64,000 bases of DNA, from assembly GCF_040654195.1 (NCBI RefSeq), contig NZ_JBFAHM010000002.1:496001-560000 (forward strand). Reading direction: 5' to 3'. The translations under genes and the position numbers were made by a program. Positions 41,947-51,092 of this stretch are shown here, piece after piece; positions within the stretch are counted from its first letter, which is position 1; each line of letters starts with the position of its first letter. The notes beneath the pieces are model-generated. The model had not been told where the DNA came from. It searched no databases and was given only the letters and a program-made list of their open reading frames with translations. Origin of the DNA: Hamadaea sp013361475. GTDB lineage: Bacteria; Actinomycetota; Actinomycetes; Mycobacteriales; Micromonosporaceae.

Positions 41947-41995
41947 ACGGGGGACTCCTCGACAGGACGGGCGACGCCTCCCGGGCAGGAGGCTT

Positions 41996-42011
41996 CTGTG
42001 AACGTTCACAG
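41996..42011. promoter_or_regulatory. LacI-type operator 1 (galactanase, proximal)
   Basis: A perfect 16-bp palindrome CTGTGAACGTTCACAG, identical to the one before the binding-protein gene, centred about 58 bases upstream of the galactanase ATG. A 6-bp GCCTCC/GGAGGC hairpin (41976-41993) lies between it and the gene. Confidence 0.9.
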
Positions 42012-42083
42012 TCAAGGAACCAGGGTGGTAGACCGACCCCTAGAAATCAATACCGATTTACCTGCCCAAATAAAGATCGGTTT

Positions 42084-42099
42084 CTGTGCACGTTCACAG
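42084..42099. promoter_or_regulatory. LacI-type operator 2 (galactanase, distal)
   Basis: CTGTGCACGTTCACAG matches the 16-bp consensus with one change. It lies about 145 bases upstream of the galactanase ATG and 137 bases after the beta-galactosidase stop. With operator 1 at 88 bases distance it could support a repression loop. Confidence 0.85.
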
Positions 42100-42235
42100 A
42101 AATGCACAGAGGCCCCGCGTCGCGCCGACGACGGCGAAGTCGATCAGGATCCCCCGGAGTCGATCAGGGTCCCAGGGACACGACACGCCGGTCGATCACG
42201 ACCATAGGTTCATGATCGCGCGGAAAGGGGCGGGG

Positions 42236-44167
42236 CTAGGCGGGGATGGTCGCCACGCCGCCTGCCGGGACGGTGACGCCGTAGGCCGTGACCTCGGCTG
42301 TTCCGTGGTTGACGAGGAACCGCTGCGAACCGCGTACGACGACTTCCAGGGTGTCGGGCAGGCCGACGGGCACTTCCACGCCGGCGGCGTCGAGCACCGA
42401 CCCGAGCAGGTCGCGCAGGTCCGACGGGGCGGTCGCGACGTACCAGGCATGGCCGTCGCCGACGGCGTTGCGGGTCACCGCCGGGCGGCCGGCGTCGGGT
42501 CCGCTCGCGAACGCCTGGATCTCCGACGCCCCGTCGAGGTGCACGTGTTCGGACCAGATCCGGCCCACGCCGCCGCCGGACAGCGCCACCTGTTCGGCCG
42601 AGCGCAGCGGGTGGAACTCCTCCACCCACAGCCCGAGGGTGTCGCGCAACGCGCCCGGGTACGGCCCGGCCGGCACGGTGTCGTGCTCGTCGACGATCCC
42701 GGAGAAGTAGGAGACGACGAGCGTGCCGCCACTGTGGACGTAGCCGTGGAGGTTCTTCGCGCCCGCCTCCCCCAGCAGATACAGGCTGGGCGCGACGACG
42801 ACCTTGTACGCCGTCAGGTCGGACTCGGGGTGGACGAAGTCGACGGTGACGTGCTCGCGCCACAGCTCGGCGTAGTACGCGTCGATGCGCTCCCGGAACC
42901 TGAGATCGACCGACGGCCGCCAGTCCAGCTCGAGCGCCCAATAGGACTCGAAGTCCCAGACGATGGCGACCTCGGCCGGGACCTGCTCTCCGCGTACCGC
43001 TGAAAGAGCCGCCAGCTCGCCGCCCAGCGCGACCACGTCCCGCCACACCTGCGTGCGTGTCCCACCTTGCGGGACCATCGCCGAGTGGAACTTCTCCGCG
43101 CCGAAGCGCGAGGCGCGCCACTGGAAGAACATCACGCCGTCGGCGCCGCGCGCCACGTGCGTGAGGCTGTTGCGGCGCAGCTCGCCGGGGCCTTTGGCGA
43201 GGTTGCGCGGCTGCCAGTTCACCGCGCTGGTCGAGTGTTCCATGATGATCCACGGCCGGCCGCCGCCCACGGAGCGCGCCAGATCGGCGGACATCGACAG
43301 GATGATGTGGTTGTCCGGCTCCTCGGCGTTGAGGTAGTGGTTGTTGGAGACCACGTCGACCTCGCGTGCCCACTTCCAGAGATCCATCGACTTGCAGTTG
43401 GTCGTCATGAAGTTCGTGGTCACCGGCACGCCCGGGGTGATCCGGTGCAGGATGTCACGCTGCAGCGTGTAGCAGGCCAGATGCTCGTCGCTGGTGAACC
43501 GGGCGAAGTCCAGGCGCTGCGCGGGATTCACCGCCGTGTGATTGTGGCGCGGCGCGTCGATCTGCTCCCAGTCGGTGTAGCGCTGGCTCCAGAACAGCGT
43601 CCCCCACGCGTCGTTGAGCGCCTCCAGGTCGCCGTAGCGGTCGCGCAGCCACGCCCGGAACGCACGCACGCTCGCCGGGCAGTAGCACTCGCCGAGCGGC
43701 GCGCCGTACTCGTTGTGCACATGCCACAGGACGACCGCGGGATGGTCGCGGTAGTGCTCGGCCAGGGCGGTTGCGAGGCGCGCGGTGGCCGCGCGGTAGT
43801 CGGGCGAGCTAGGGCACGAGTGTTCCCGCCCGCCGAATCCGACTTGTACGCCTTCGCGGGTGACCGGCAGACTCTCCGGGTACGCCTGGACGAACCAAGC
43901 CGGCGCGGCGGCCGTCGGCGTGGCGAGGTCGACCGCGATCCCGTTGGCGTGCAACCGATCCACGATCTCGTCGAGCCAGCCGAACTCGAAGCGGCCCTCT
44001 TCCGGCTCCAGCAGCGCCCACGCGAAGATCGCGAGGCTCACGAGATTGACCCCGGCCTCACGCATCAGCTCGATGTCCTCCAGCTGCACCTCGCGGGGCC
44101 ACTGCTCCGGGTTGTAGTCGCCGCCGTAGGCGATCCCCGCGGGGCGTGCCGGAAAACGTGCCGTCAC
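42236..44167 (-). CDS. Beta-galactosidase, GH42 family
   Basis: A 643-residue cytoplasmic GH42 enzyme that removes galactose from imported galacto-oligosaccharides. The start is YGGDYNPEQWPREVQLEDI. The acid/base Glu is in VVLWHVHNEYGAPLGECYCP, followed by zinc-ligand-type Cys residues, and the nucleophile Glu is in PWIIMEHSTSAVNW. A trimerisation and beta domain follow. There is no signal peptide. I choose GTG 44167 because AGGGAGG precedes it. It is a single-gene unit with its own operator, and divergent from the importer operon. Confidence 0.95.
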   Translation of the reverse strand: MTARFPARPAGIAYGGDYNPEQWPREVQLEDIELMREAGVNLVSLAIFAWALLEPEEGRFEFGWLDEIVDRLHANGIAVDLATPTAAAPAWFVQAYPESLPVTREGVQVGFGGREHSCPSSPDYRAATARLATALAEHYRDHPAVVLWHVHNEYGAPLGECYCPASVRAFRAWLRDRYGDLEALNDAWGTLFWSQRYTDWEQIDAPRHNHTAVNPAQRLDFARFTSDEHLACYTLQRDILHRITPGVPVTTNFMTTNCKSMDLWKWAREVDVVSNNHYLNAEEPDNHIILSMSADLARSVGGGRPWIIMEHSTSAVNWQPRNLAKGPGELRRNSLTHVARGADGVMFFQWRASRFGAEKFHSAMVPQGGTRTQVWRDVVALGGELAALSAVRGEQVPAEVAIVWDFESYWALELDWRPSVDLRFRERIDAYYAELWREHVTVDFVHPESDLTAYKVVVAPSLYLLGEAGAKNLHGYVHSGGTLVVSYFSGIVDEHDTVPAGPYPGALRDTLGLWVEEFHPLRSAEQVALSGGGVGRIWSEHVHLDGASEIQAFASGPDAGRPAVTRNAVGDGHAWYVATAPSDLRDLLGSVLDAAGVEVPVGLPDTLEVVVRGSQRFLVNHGTAEVTAYGVTVPAGGVATIPA

Positions 44168-44200
44168 GGCACCCTCCCTCGTGTCGAGCACTGCTCTGTT

Positions 44201-44216
44201 CTGTGAACGTGCACAG
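44201..44216. promoter_or_regulatory. LacI-type operator 3 (beta-galactosidase)
   Basis: CTGTGAACGTGCACAG, one change from the consensus, lies 34 bases upstream of the beta-galactosidase start, where it would cover the promoter or the 5' end of the transcript. Confidence 0.85.
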
Positions 44217-44347
44217 TAGCGAACGAGCCGCTCGGACGGTAGATCAGGTCGGGGCCTCCCAGCTTATCTTGGGCTTGAGCTGCGAACTTAACGGCTTCGC
44301 AACGCCCGCTTGACTCGGCCGAAGTGATGACACACACTGTTCGGCAC

Positions 44348-44363
44348 CTGTGAACGTTCACAG
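44348..44363. promoter_or_regulatory. LacI-type operator 4 (importer operon)
   Basis: A second perfect CTGTGAACGTTCACAG palindrome lies 55 bases upstream of the ATG of the binding-protein gene, in the 250-base divergent gap shared with the beta-galactosidase gene. Confidence 0.9.
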
Positions 44364-44417
44364 ACGCGCATTCTGGCTTCGCATATCCCCAAGCCCCTCT
44401 CTCATGCCGGAGGAACA

Positions 44418-45740
44418 ATGCCCCACGGACTCCCCCGCCGTTCTGCGCTGGGCCTGCTGCTCGGCGCCGCGGGCGCGGCCGCCCTCGGTGGCGTAGCCGC
44501 CTGTTCCAGCGACGACGACGCCACGACGGCGACCCCCGAGGAAACCGGCCCGGTCGAACTCGTCTACTGGACCTGGGCGCCGAACATGGACAAGATCGCC
44601 GAGGTCTGGAACAAGGCGAACCCCAACATCAAGGTCACGATCAGCAACCAGGGCGGCGGCAACGAGTCGGCGGCGAAGTTCCTGACCGCGGCGAAGGCCG
44701 GCAACGCGCCCGACATCATGCAGGCCGAGTACCAGATGCTGCCCTCGTTCGTCGCAGCCGAGGCGGTCGCCGACATCAAGTCGCTGGTCGGCGGGGCGAA
44801 GTCGGCGTTCAGCGACGGCCTCTGGGGCCTGGTGACACTCGGCACCGACGCCGTCTACGGGCTGCCGCAGGACAGCGGCCCGATGGGCCTGTTCTACCGC
44901 GTCGACCTGCTGGAGAAGTACGGCGTCGCCGTCCCGAAGACCTGGGACGAGTACGCCGCCGCCGCCCGCAAGGTCCACGCCGCCGACAAGTCCGTCTACT
45001 TCGGCGGCTTCTCCAACAAGGACGGCGGCTGGTTCGCCGGCCTGTCGCAGCAGGCCGGCGGCCAGTGGTGGTCGATCGCCGGCGACACCTGGAAAGTCGG
45101 CATCAACGACGCCGCCACCACCAAGGTCGCCGACTTCTGGGGCGGGCTCGTCAAGGACGGCGTCGTCGACACCCAGGCCTGGTGGTCCAACGAGTGGAAC
45201 GCCGCGTTCACCAACGACAAGCTGCTCACCTGGTGCTCGGCCGTCTGGGCGCCGGGCGTGCTGTCGAGCAACGTCCCGAGCACGAAGGGCAAGTGGGCCA
45301 TGGCCCCGCTGCCGCAGTGGACCGCCGGCGAGAACTACAGCGGCTTCTGGGGCGGATCGGCCGCCTCGATCTCCGCCTCCTCCAAGCACAAGAGCGCCGC
45401 CGCCAAGTTCCTCACCTGGCTCAACACCGACCCGGCCGCGGTCGACCTGCTCGTCAAGCAGGCCCAGATCTACCCGGCCGCCACCGCCGGGCAGTCCTCC
45501 CTGACCACCCCGCCGGACTACTTCGCCAACCAGGCGAGCTTCTGGAAAGACGCCGCCGCCATCTCGGCCAGCGCCCGGGGCTTCACCTTCGGCCCGAACG
45601 TCAACGCCGCCTACACCGCGTACGAGGACTCGTTCGGCAAGGCCATCCAGGCGAAGTCCTCGTTCGCCGACGCGCTCACGTCGGTGCAGCAGGCGACGAT
45701 CGCCGACATGACCAAGACCGGATTCAAGGTCGCCTCGTAG
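44418..45740 (+). CDS. Sugar ABC transporter substrate-binding lipoprotein (galacto-oligosaccharide type)
   Basis: A 440-residue extracellular solute-binding protein. A twin-Arg head (LPRRSALGLLLGAAGA) and lipobox GVAACSSD (Cys about 29) are followed by the family-1 binding fold (LVYWTWAPNMDKIAEVWN, then NAPDIMQAEYQMLPSF and WGGSAASISASSKHK). GGAGGAAC precedes the ATG. It is the first gene of the importer operon SBP-permease-permease-LacI. It presumably binds galactan-derived oligosaccharides; substrate by context, not by motif. Confidence 0.93.
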   Translation: MPHGLPRRSALGLLLGAAGAAALGGVAACSSDDDATTATPEETGPVELVYWTWAPNMDKIAEVWNKANPNIKVTISNQGGGNESAAKFLTAAKAGNAPDIMQAEYQMLPSFVAAEAVADIKSLVGGAKSAFSDGLWGLVTLGTDAVYGLPQDSGPMGLFYRVDLLEKYGVAVPKTWDEYAAAARKVHAADKSVYFGGFSNKDGGWFAGLSQQAGGQWWSIAGDTWKVGINDAATTKVADFWGGLVKDGVVDTQAWWSNEWNAAFTNDKLLTWCSAVWAPGVLSSNVPSTKGKWAMAPLPQWTAGENYSGFWGGSAASISASSKHKSAAAKFLTWLNTDPAAVDLLVKQAQIYPAATAGQSSLTTPPDYFANQASFWKDAAAISASARGFTFGPNVNAAYTAYEDSFGKAIQAKSSFADALTSVQQATIADMTKTGFKVAS

Positions 45741-46664
45741 ATGAAGCACCCGCCACGGACCGGCGCCCGCCTTCGGGCGGGCGCCGTGCCCTACGTCTTC
45801 CTCACTCCTGCGATGGCACTGTTCGCCGCATTCTTCGCCGTCCCCATCGGATACACCCTCTACCTGGGCACACGGGGGACCAAGGTCAGCGGCCTCGGCC
45901 TCGGCAAGGGCTCGCGCCACGAGGTCTCGGTCGGCTTCGACAACTACCAGGCCACCCTGACCGACCACGAGTTCTGGGCCGGCTGGCTGCGCGTCCTCGG
46001 CTACGGGGTCGTGGTGCTCACCGTCATGCTCGGGCTCGCGGTCCTCTTCGCGCTCCTGCTCGACTCCGCCCACGCACGGCTCAAGCGGGTGTCCCGCATC
46101 GCGATCTTCCTGCCGTACGCCGTGCCGGGCGTCGTCGCCTCGTTGCTCTGGGGCTTCCTCTACCTGCCCAGCCTCAGCCCGATCCATTCCGTGCTGCACC
46201 TGTTCGGGGTGCAGGTGGACCTCTTCGATCCCGACGTCGTGATGTTCTCGATGGCCAACATCGCCGTCTGGGGCGGCACCGGGTTCAACATGCTGGTCCT
46301 CTACACCCACCTGAGGTCGATCTCCCCCGAGTACTACGAGGCCGCCCGCCTCGACGGCGCGAGCGAATTCCAGATCGCCACCCGGATCAAACTGCCGATG
46401 CTGGTGCCCTCACTCATCCTCACCACGGTCTTCTCCATCATCGCCACCTCGCAGGTCTTCACCGAACCCATGACGCTCCGGCCGATCTCCAACACCATCA
46501 GCTCCACCTGGAGCCCCCTGATGATGGTCTTCACCGAAGCGTTCAAGAACCTCGACCTGTACTCGGCCGCCGCGACCTCGATCGTGATCGCCGCCATCTC
46601 CCTGGTGTTGTCCTTCGGCTTCCTGCGCGTGGTCCGCAAGCGAGCCTTCAGCGAGGAGTCCTGA
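45741..46664 (+). CDS. Sugar ABC transporter permease (MalF-type)
   Basis: A 307-residue permease starting directly after the binding-protein stop. It has about six helices. The EAA loop that binds the ATPase is YYEAARLDGASEFQIATRIK, followed by LPMLVPSLILTT. The N-terminal PYVFLTPAMALFAAFFAVP is typical of UgpA/MalF. No ATPase gene is in the operon, so it probably uses a shared MsiK-type ATPase encoded elsewhere, which is common in actinomycetes. Confidence 0.95.
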   Translation: MKHPPRTGARLRAGAVPYVFLTPAMALFAAFFAVPIGYTLYLGTRGTKVSGLGLGKGSRHEVSVGFDNYQATLTDHEFWAGWLRVLGYGVVVLTVMLGLAVLFALLLDSAHARLKRVSRIAIFLPYAVPGVVASLLWGFLYLPSLSPIHSVLHLFGVQVDLFDPDVVMFSMANIAVWGGTGFNMLVLYTHLRSISPEYYEAARLDGASEFQIATRIKLPMLVPSLILTTVFSIIATSQVFTEPMTLRPISNTISSTWSPLMMVFTEAFKNLDLYSAAATSIVIAAISLVLSFGFLRVVRKRAFSEES

Positions 46665-47497
46665 TGCGCCGCCGCCTCGGCCTCACCCCGACCGTCCTGC
46701 TGCTGATCGGCGCGGTCTACAGCCTGCTGCCGGTGATCTGGGTACTCGTCGCCGCCACCAAGTCCCGCGCCGAACTGTTCTCCAGCAACGCCTTCCAGCC
46801 CGGCACCGGACTGTGGGACAACCTCGTCGAGCTGACCAACCACCGCGACGGGATCTTCTGGCGCTGGACCGTCAACACCGCCCTCTACGCCGGCGTCGGC
46901 GCACTGCTGTCCACCATGGTCAGCGCGATCTCCGGCTACACCCTGGCGAAGTTCCGGTTCCCCGGCCGCAACCTCATCTTCAACCTCCTCATCGGCGGCA
47001 TCCTGGTGCCCTCGGTCGTCCTGGCGATACCGCAGTACCTGCTCCTGGCCAAGATCGGCCTCGCCGACACCTACTGGTCGGTGCTGCTACCCGGCATCCT
47101 GCACCCCTACAGCATCTACCTGGCCCGCGTGTACGCCGGCGCGGCGATCCCGGACTCGATGATCGAAGCCGCCCGCATCGACGGCGCCGGCGAATTCCGG
47201 CTGCTCAACCGGATCGCCCTGCCCATGATGGTGCCCGGCCTGGTGACGATCTTCCTGTTCCAGTTCGTCGCCATCTGGAACAACTTCCTCCTGCCGTTCA
47301 TCATGCTGGCCGACGACACGAAGTTCCCGCTCACCGTCGGCCTCTACACCTGGCTGGCGACCGGCGCCAACCAGCCCGCGCTATACACGCTCGTCATCAC
47401 CGGCGCCCTCATCTCGATCATTCCGCTGATCGCACTGTTCCTGACCATGCAACGCTACTGGCGTACCGACCTGACGAGCGGAGCTGTGAAAGGCTGA
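46664..47497 (+). CDS. Sugar ABC transporter permease (MalG-type)
   Basis: A 277-residue permease with six helices; EAA loop MIEAARIDGAGEFRLLNRIA, then LPMMVPGLVTIFLFQF, and SGYTLAKFRFPGRNLIFNLL. The ATG at 46664 overlaps the previous stop by one base (TGATG), so translation is coupled. A longer upstream frame is an artefact of reading into the MalF-type gene. It ends at 47497, overlapping the LacI start by one base. Confidence 0.95.
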   Translation: MRRRLGLTPTVLLLIGAVYSLLPVIWVLVAATKSRAELFSSNAFQPGTGLWDNLVELTNHRDGIFWRWTVNTALYAGVGALLSTMVSAISGYTLAKFRFPGRNLIFNLLIGGILVPSVVLAIPQYLLLAKIGLADTYWSVLLPGILHPYSIYLARVYAGAAIPDSMIEAARIDGAGEFRLLNRIALPMMVPGLVTIFLFQFVAIWNNFLLPFIMLADDTKFPLTVGLYTWLATGANQPALYTLVITGALISIIPLIALFLTMQRYWRTDLTSGAVKG

Positions 47498-48513
47498 TGC
47501 ACGTGAGCCCACGCGCCTCCCGTCCCACCATCCACGACGTCGCCCGCGTCGCCGGAGTGTCCCGCGGCACCGTCTCACGGGCGCTCAACGGCGACGCGTA
47601 CGTCAGCGCCGCCGCACTGGCCGCCGTCCAGCGAGCCGTCGCCGAGACCGGCTACGTCGTGAACCGAGCCGCCCGCAGCCTGGTCACCCGCCAGACCGGC
47701 TCGGTGCTGATGGTGCTCTCCGAGCCGCAAGAGAAACTGTTCGAAGACCCGAACTACAGCACGCTCATGCGGGTCGCCATGCGCCGCCTCGCCGAACGAG
47801 ACATCTCCCTGGTCATGATGCTGTCCGGCAACGACGGCGACCGCGACCGCGTGGTGCGCTACGTGCGCGGCGGGCACTGCGACGGCGTACTGCTGGTGAC
47901 GACCCACTCCGGCGACCCGCTGCTCGACGAGCTCAGCCGCCAGCACATCCCCGCCGTGACCTGCGGCGAAATCCCCGGCGGCCGCCACCAGGTGCCGTTC
48001 GCCGCCGCCGACGACCGCGGCGGCGCCCAACGCGTGACGCAATACCTCGCCGACTCAGGCCGCCGCCGGATCGCCACCATCACCGGCCCGCTCGACACCC
48101 CCGGCGGACTGCTCCGGCTCGAAGGCTTCTGCGACGTCCTCGGGCGCAAAGCCACCAAGAAGCTCATCGCGTACGGCGACTGGACCCGCCGCAGCGGCGA
48201 ACTAGCCATGACCGAACTGCTGGACCGCTCGCCCGACATCGACGCCGTCTTCGTCGGCAACGACCTCATGGCGGCCGGCGCGCTCGCAGCGCTCCGGGCA
48301 GCCGGCCGCCGCGTCCCCGAAGACGTGGCGGTCGCCGGATTCGACGACTCCTCGGTGGCCATGTCGACGCATCCGCTGCTCACGACAATGCGCCAGCCGC
48401 TGGAACAGGTCGCCGAAGAAACCGTACGCCTCCTCCTCGAACTCATCGACGGAGCCGAGAACGTCGACTCCGTCGTCCTGCCGACCGAGCTGATCGTCCG
48501 CGAATCCGCCTGA
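47497..48513 (+). CDS. LacI-family regulator of the galactan locus
   Basis: A 338-residue LacI/GalR protein. The N-terminal HTH is TIHDVARVAGVSRGTVSRAL, followed by the hinge helix NRAARSLVTRQTGSVLMVL. The periplasmic-binding-like domain ends with VAVAGFDDSSVAMSTHPLLT and TMRQPLEQVAEETVRLLLEL. It is the last gene of the importer operon and overlaps the previous stop by one base. I infer that it binds the four CTGTGAACGTTCACAG palindromes and releases them when a galactose-containing sugar is present. ATG 47497 is used; GTG 47503 is possible. Confidence 0.93.
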   Translation: MHVSPRASRPTIHDVARVAGVSRGTVSRALNGDAYVSAAALAAVQRAVAETGYVVNRAARSLVTRQTGSVLMVLSEPQEKLFEDPNYSTLMRVAMRRLAERDISLVMMLSGNDGDRDRVVRYVRGGHCDGVLLVTTHSGDPLLDELSRQHIPAVTCGEIPGGRHQVPFAAADDRGGAQRVTQYLADSGRRRIATITGPLDTPGGLLRLEGFCDVLGRKATKKLIAYGDWTRRSGELAMTELLDRSPDIDAVFVGNDLMAAGALAALRAAGRRVPEDVAVAGFDDSSVAMSTHPLLTTMRQPLEQVAEETVRLLLELIDGAENVDSVVLPTELIVRESA

Positions 48514-48524
48514 GCCGTACTGCC

Positions 48525-48558
48525 CTGACACTCCTACTGCGCTGACACTCCTACCGCC
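48525..48558. repeat. 17-bp tandem repeat (two units) at convergent gene ends
   Basis: CTGACACTCCTAC recurs at 48525-48537 and 48542-48554 in a 17-base period. Each unit carries TGA on the plus strand and TAG on the minus strand; the second unit supplies the stop codon of the next gene (48553-48551). It sits between the LacI stop and the hypothetical gene. Confidence 0.8.
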
Positions 48559-49405
48559 TGCGCGGCTCGACCAGCCAGTCGAAGTACGGCCATTCATCGT
48601 CGCCGACATCGATCGTCCTCGAGTGCCGCCACCGCAACAGCTCACGACGATCCTCGAACGGCAGATCGCTGACCTCGTCCCCGGTCCTGCTCATCTGCGG
48701 ATTCAGTCGCAGGTCGACGTTGTAATGCAACTCGTCGCCGACGACGTAGTCGCGCCGGAATTCGGTGCCCCACTGGGAGTTGCCGCCCCAGCCGTGGGAC
48801 AGATCCCGGACCAGCCGATTCCGCCGCCACCAAGCCCAGTAGAGGCAAGACTTCGCCGCGACGACCGGATCGAGGCGGTTCGCTCCGGCCCGCACGACGA
48901 CGCCGGAGCGAACCAGCACCAGGCCGCCGACGACCGCGCCCGGCCACAGCTGCTCCACCAGCGACGGCGGTTCGTCCGGGTCGTCGGCCGGCACGACACA
49001 GACCACCTCATGGAAGAACGGATGGAAGGAGTCCTCGGCGATCTCGACCGCCCCGAGCGCTGGCCAGAACTCCGACCACGCCGTCGCCGACGGCATCGGA
49101 CCCGACCACCACGGCTCCCCCGTCGTCCAGGCCAGCAACTTCGGATCGCCGTCGACCGGCTGAAACGGCGCGATGAGGATCTCCACCAGGCGCGACAACG
49201 CGTACAGCCCGAAGGAGACTTCATCGGAGACCGGTCGCCGGTGACTGTCCGGGCGGCCGATCTCGCGCAGCTCAGTGACGATCTCCGGACGCTCCGCCAG
49301 CCACGGCAGCAACACCTCAGCGCCGAAGCCGGGCGCACCTTCGTTGCGCAAGCCCCGGATCAGGAACTGCGCCTGCCACAGATGGGTCTCCTCCACGGCC
49401 GACAC
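48551..49405 (-). CDS. Hypothetical protein
   Basis: About 284 residues, soluble, no signal peptide, rich in Trp, Glu and Asp. The middle holds WWSGPMPSATAWSEFWPALG and EDSFHPFFHEVVCVVPADD. The C-terminal part has WAWWRRNRLVRDLSHGWGG and ends with DWLVEPRRR. I do not recognise the family; the length and conserved-looking Trp/His patches suggest a real enzyme or contact-dependent-type immunity-like protein, but I cannot name it. GTG 49405 is my choice of start; GTG 49396 is a close alternative. Confidence 0.72.
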   Translation of the reverse strand: MSAVEETHLWQAQFLIRGLRNEGAPGFGAEVLLPWLAERPEIVTELREIGRPDSHRRPVSDEVSFGLYALSRLVEILIAPFQPVDGDPKLLAWTTGEPWWSGPMPSATAWSEFWPALGAVEIAEDSFHPFFHEVVCVVPADDPDEPPSLVEQLWPGAVVGGLVLVRSGVVVRAGANRLDPVVAAKSCLYWAWWRRNRLVRDLSHGWGGNSQWGTEFRRDYVVGDELHYNVDLRLNPQMSRTGDEVSDLPFEDRRELLRWRHSRTIDVGDDEWPYFDWLVEPRRR

Positions 49406-49607
49406 GCTATTCGCCCGATGCGTCGGTGGGCGCGATGTTTTCGGCGCGGTGATCACCATCGCTATGGCGTCCTAGGAACATGGGCCGGAACCGTTCAAGC
49501 GACTGTCCGATTCGGACGGGTCAAGGGTTTGATAGTCGTCGGCATCTTGTGTGCCGGATGGCTTTTCCCCCGGTTAGTGGTCCGACAGGTGTTCTAAACT
49601 TGATCTC
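49406..49607. other. Divergent intergenic region before the HNH gene
   Basis: A 202-base gap that must contain the promoters of the hypothetical gene and the HNH endonuclease. I see no clear palindrome or RNA gene. Confidence 0.4.
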
Positions 49608-51092
49608 ATGGGCACGGGGGTGTTGGCGCAGGTGGAGGCGGATGTCGCCGAGCTGCTCGCCGGTCCCCTGTGGACGCTGTCGGACGCCGAGATCACCGAC
49701 GAAGTCCGGCGCACGTTCGCGTTGATCCAGCGCCTGTCGGGTCGGTTGGCGGCGTTGATCGCCACCGCGGACGGGCGTGAGGTTCCGCATAACGCGGGTG
49801 CGACCGGGACGGTGAACTGGCTGACGTTTCTGTTGGCGATGCGGGACAGGGACGCTCGTGCGTGGGTGTCTCTGGCGGCGATGCTGCCCGCTGTTTCCGT
49901 GGTGGAGTCGGCGTTGTCTTCGGGGCAGGTCAACGTGGAGCAGGCGCGGGTGATCGCCAAGACCGTCCACGACCTGCCCTCCGCTGTCGGTGAGGTCGGC
50001 AAGGCGAAGGCCGCCGACGCGCTGACTCGGCTGGCTGTCGACGACCACCTTCGCCCGGAGGTGTTGGAGAAGCACCGGTCGCAGATCCTGGAGCTGGTCG
50101 CACCCGAGATCGCCGAAGAACGCCTGCGCAGGGAGTTGGAACGGGCCGAACGATCGGCGCATGATCGGCGCGACTTCACCCTCGTGCCCTATGGCGACGG
50201 CGAATACCGGGTACGCGGCGTCCTCGACGCGGAAATGGCAGCGATCGTCCGCACAGCATTAGATCCGCTGTCCGCGCCCCGCAAACCCGCCCCGACCGCC
50301 GCAGCCGCAGCCGGATCCGCGTCCGGCGCGTTCGCCGGTCCCGGTCGCGCGAGCGGCGAGACCGCCGGTGCTGGCGCGCCGAGCGGGAACGGCAGCGCGA
50401 GCGGAGACGGCGGCGCGGGCTGGGAAGGCAGCGCCAGGTGTGAAGGCGACCCGAGCGCAGACGGCGCGGGCAGAAACAGTGCTGCGGGCTCAGCTGGCCG
50501 GGCTCTGCCCGGCGAGGCGGATCTGCGTTCGGCTGGTGCAAGGCGGGCTGATGCGCTGGTCGAGCTGTGCCAGCGGATCCTCAACGCCGGCGAGCTGCCG
50601 GACAACGGTGGGGAGAAGCCGCACCTCACGGTCACCCTGCCCTGGGACGCCCTGCAAGCCAAAGTCGGCGCCGGCCTGCTCGACACCGGTGACCTGCTCA
50701 CCCCCGAGACCGTGCGACGCCTCGCCTGCGACGCCATGATCATCCCCGCCGTACTCGGCGGCGACGGCCAAATCCTCGACGTCGGCCGCGCCCGACGCCT
50801 CATCGACGGACCCCTGCGGCGGGCACTCGTGCTGCGCGACAAGGGATGCGCGTTCCCAGGATGCGACCGGCCACCCCAGTGGTGCCACGGTCATCACCTC
50901 AAGGCATGGGCAGACGGCGGAAACACCTGCCTGGCCAACAGCGTCCTGCTCTGCGGCTTCCACCATCGCGAAATCCACCACGGACACTGGCAAGTACGCA
51001 TCCGACCCGACGGCTTCCCCGAATTCCTCCCACCCACCTTCATCGACCCACAACGAAGGCCCGTCCGCAACACCCTCCACCGAAGATGCTGA
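49608..51092 (+). CDS. DUF222/13E12-type protein with C-terminal HNH endonuclease
   Basis: A 494-residue protein of the DUF222-HNH (13E12 repeat) family common in actinobacteria. DUF222 spans about residues 1-215 (SGRLAALIATADGREVPHNA; LSSGQVNVEQARVIAKTV). A low-complexity Gly/Ala/Ser-rich insert follows (about 228-300), then a conserved helical stretch (about 315-400). The HNH motif has zinc-type Cys residues: CAFPGCDRPPQWCHGHHL, then GGNTCLANSVLLCGFHHREI. These proteins are thought to be nucleases of repeated or mobile elements. The 3' end of the gene is duplicated in tandem just downstream. Confidence 0.93.
   Translation: MGTGVLAQVEADVAELLAGPLWTLSDAEITDEVRRTFALIQRLSGRLAALIATADGREVPHNAGATGTVNWLTFLLAMRDRDARAWVSLAAMLPAVSVVESALSSGQVNVEQARVIAKTVHDLPSAVGEVGKAKAADALTRLAVDDHLRPEVLEKHRSQILELVAPEIAEERLRRELERAERSAHDRRDFTLVPYGDGEYRVRGVLDAEMAAIVRTALDPLSAPRKPAPTAAAAAGSASGAFAGPGRASGETAGAGAPSGNGSASGDGGAGWEGSARCEGDPSADGAGRNSAAGSAGRALPGEADLRSAGARRADALVELCQRILNAGELPDNGGEKPHLTVTLPWDALQAKVGAGLLDTGDLLTPETVRRLACDAMIIPAVLGGDGQILDVGRARRLIDGPLRRALVLRDKGCAFPGCDRPPQWCHGHHLKAWADGGNTCLANSVLLCGFHHREIHHGHWQVRIRPDGFPEFLPPTFIDPQRRPVRNTLHRRC

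Noticed and set aside
42139..42173. Two copies of a GTCGATCAGG-type 15-base repeat, 20 bases apart
   Set aside because: One mismatch, between the galactanase upstream operators and the beta-galactosidase end; too short and isolated to assign a role.
44358..46310. A 650-codon minus-strand frame opposite the galactan importer
   Set aside because: It runs against clear binding-protein and permease genes and has no recognisable motif; it is a shadow frame.
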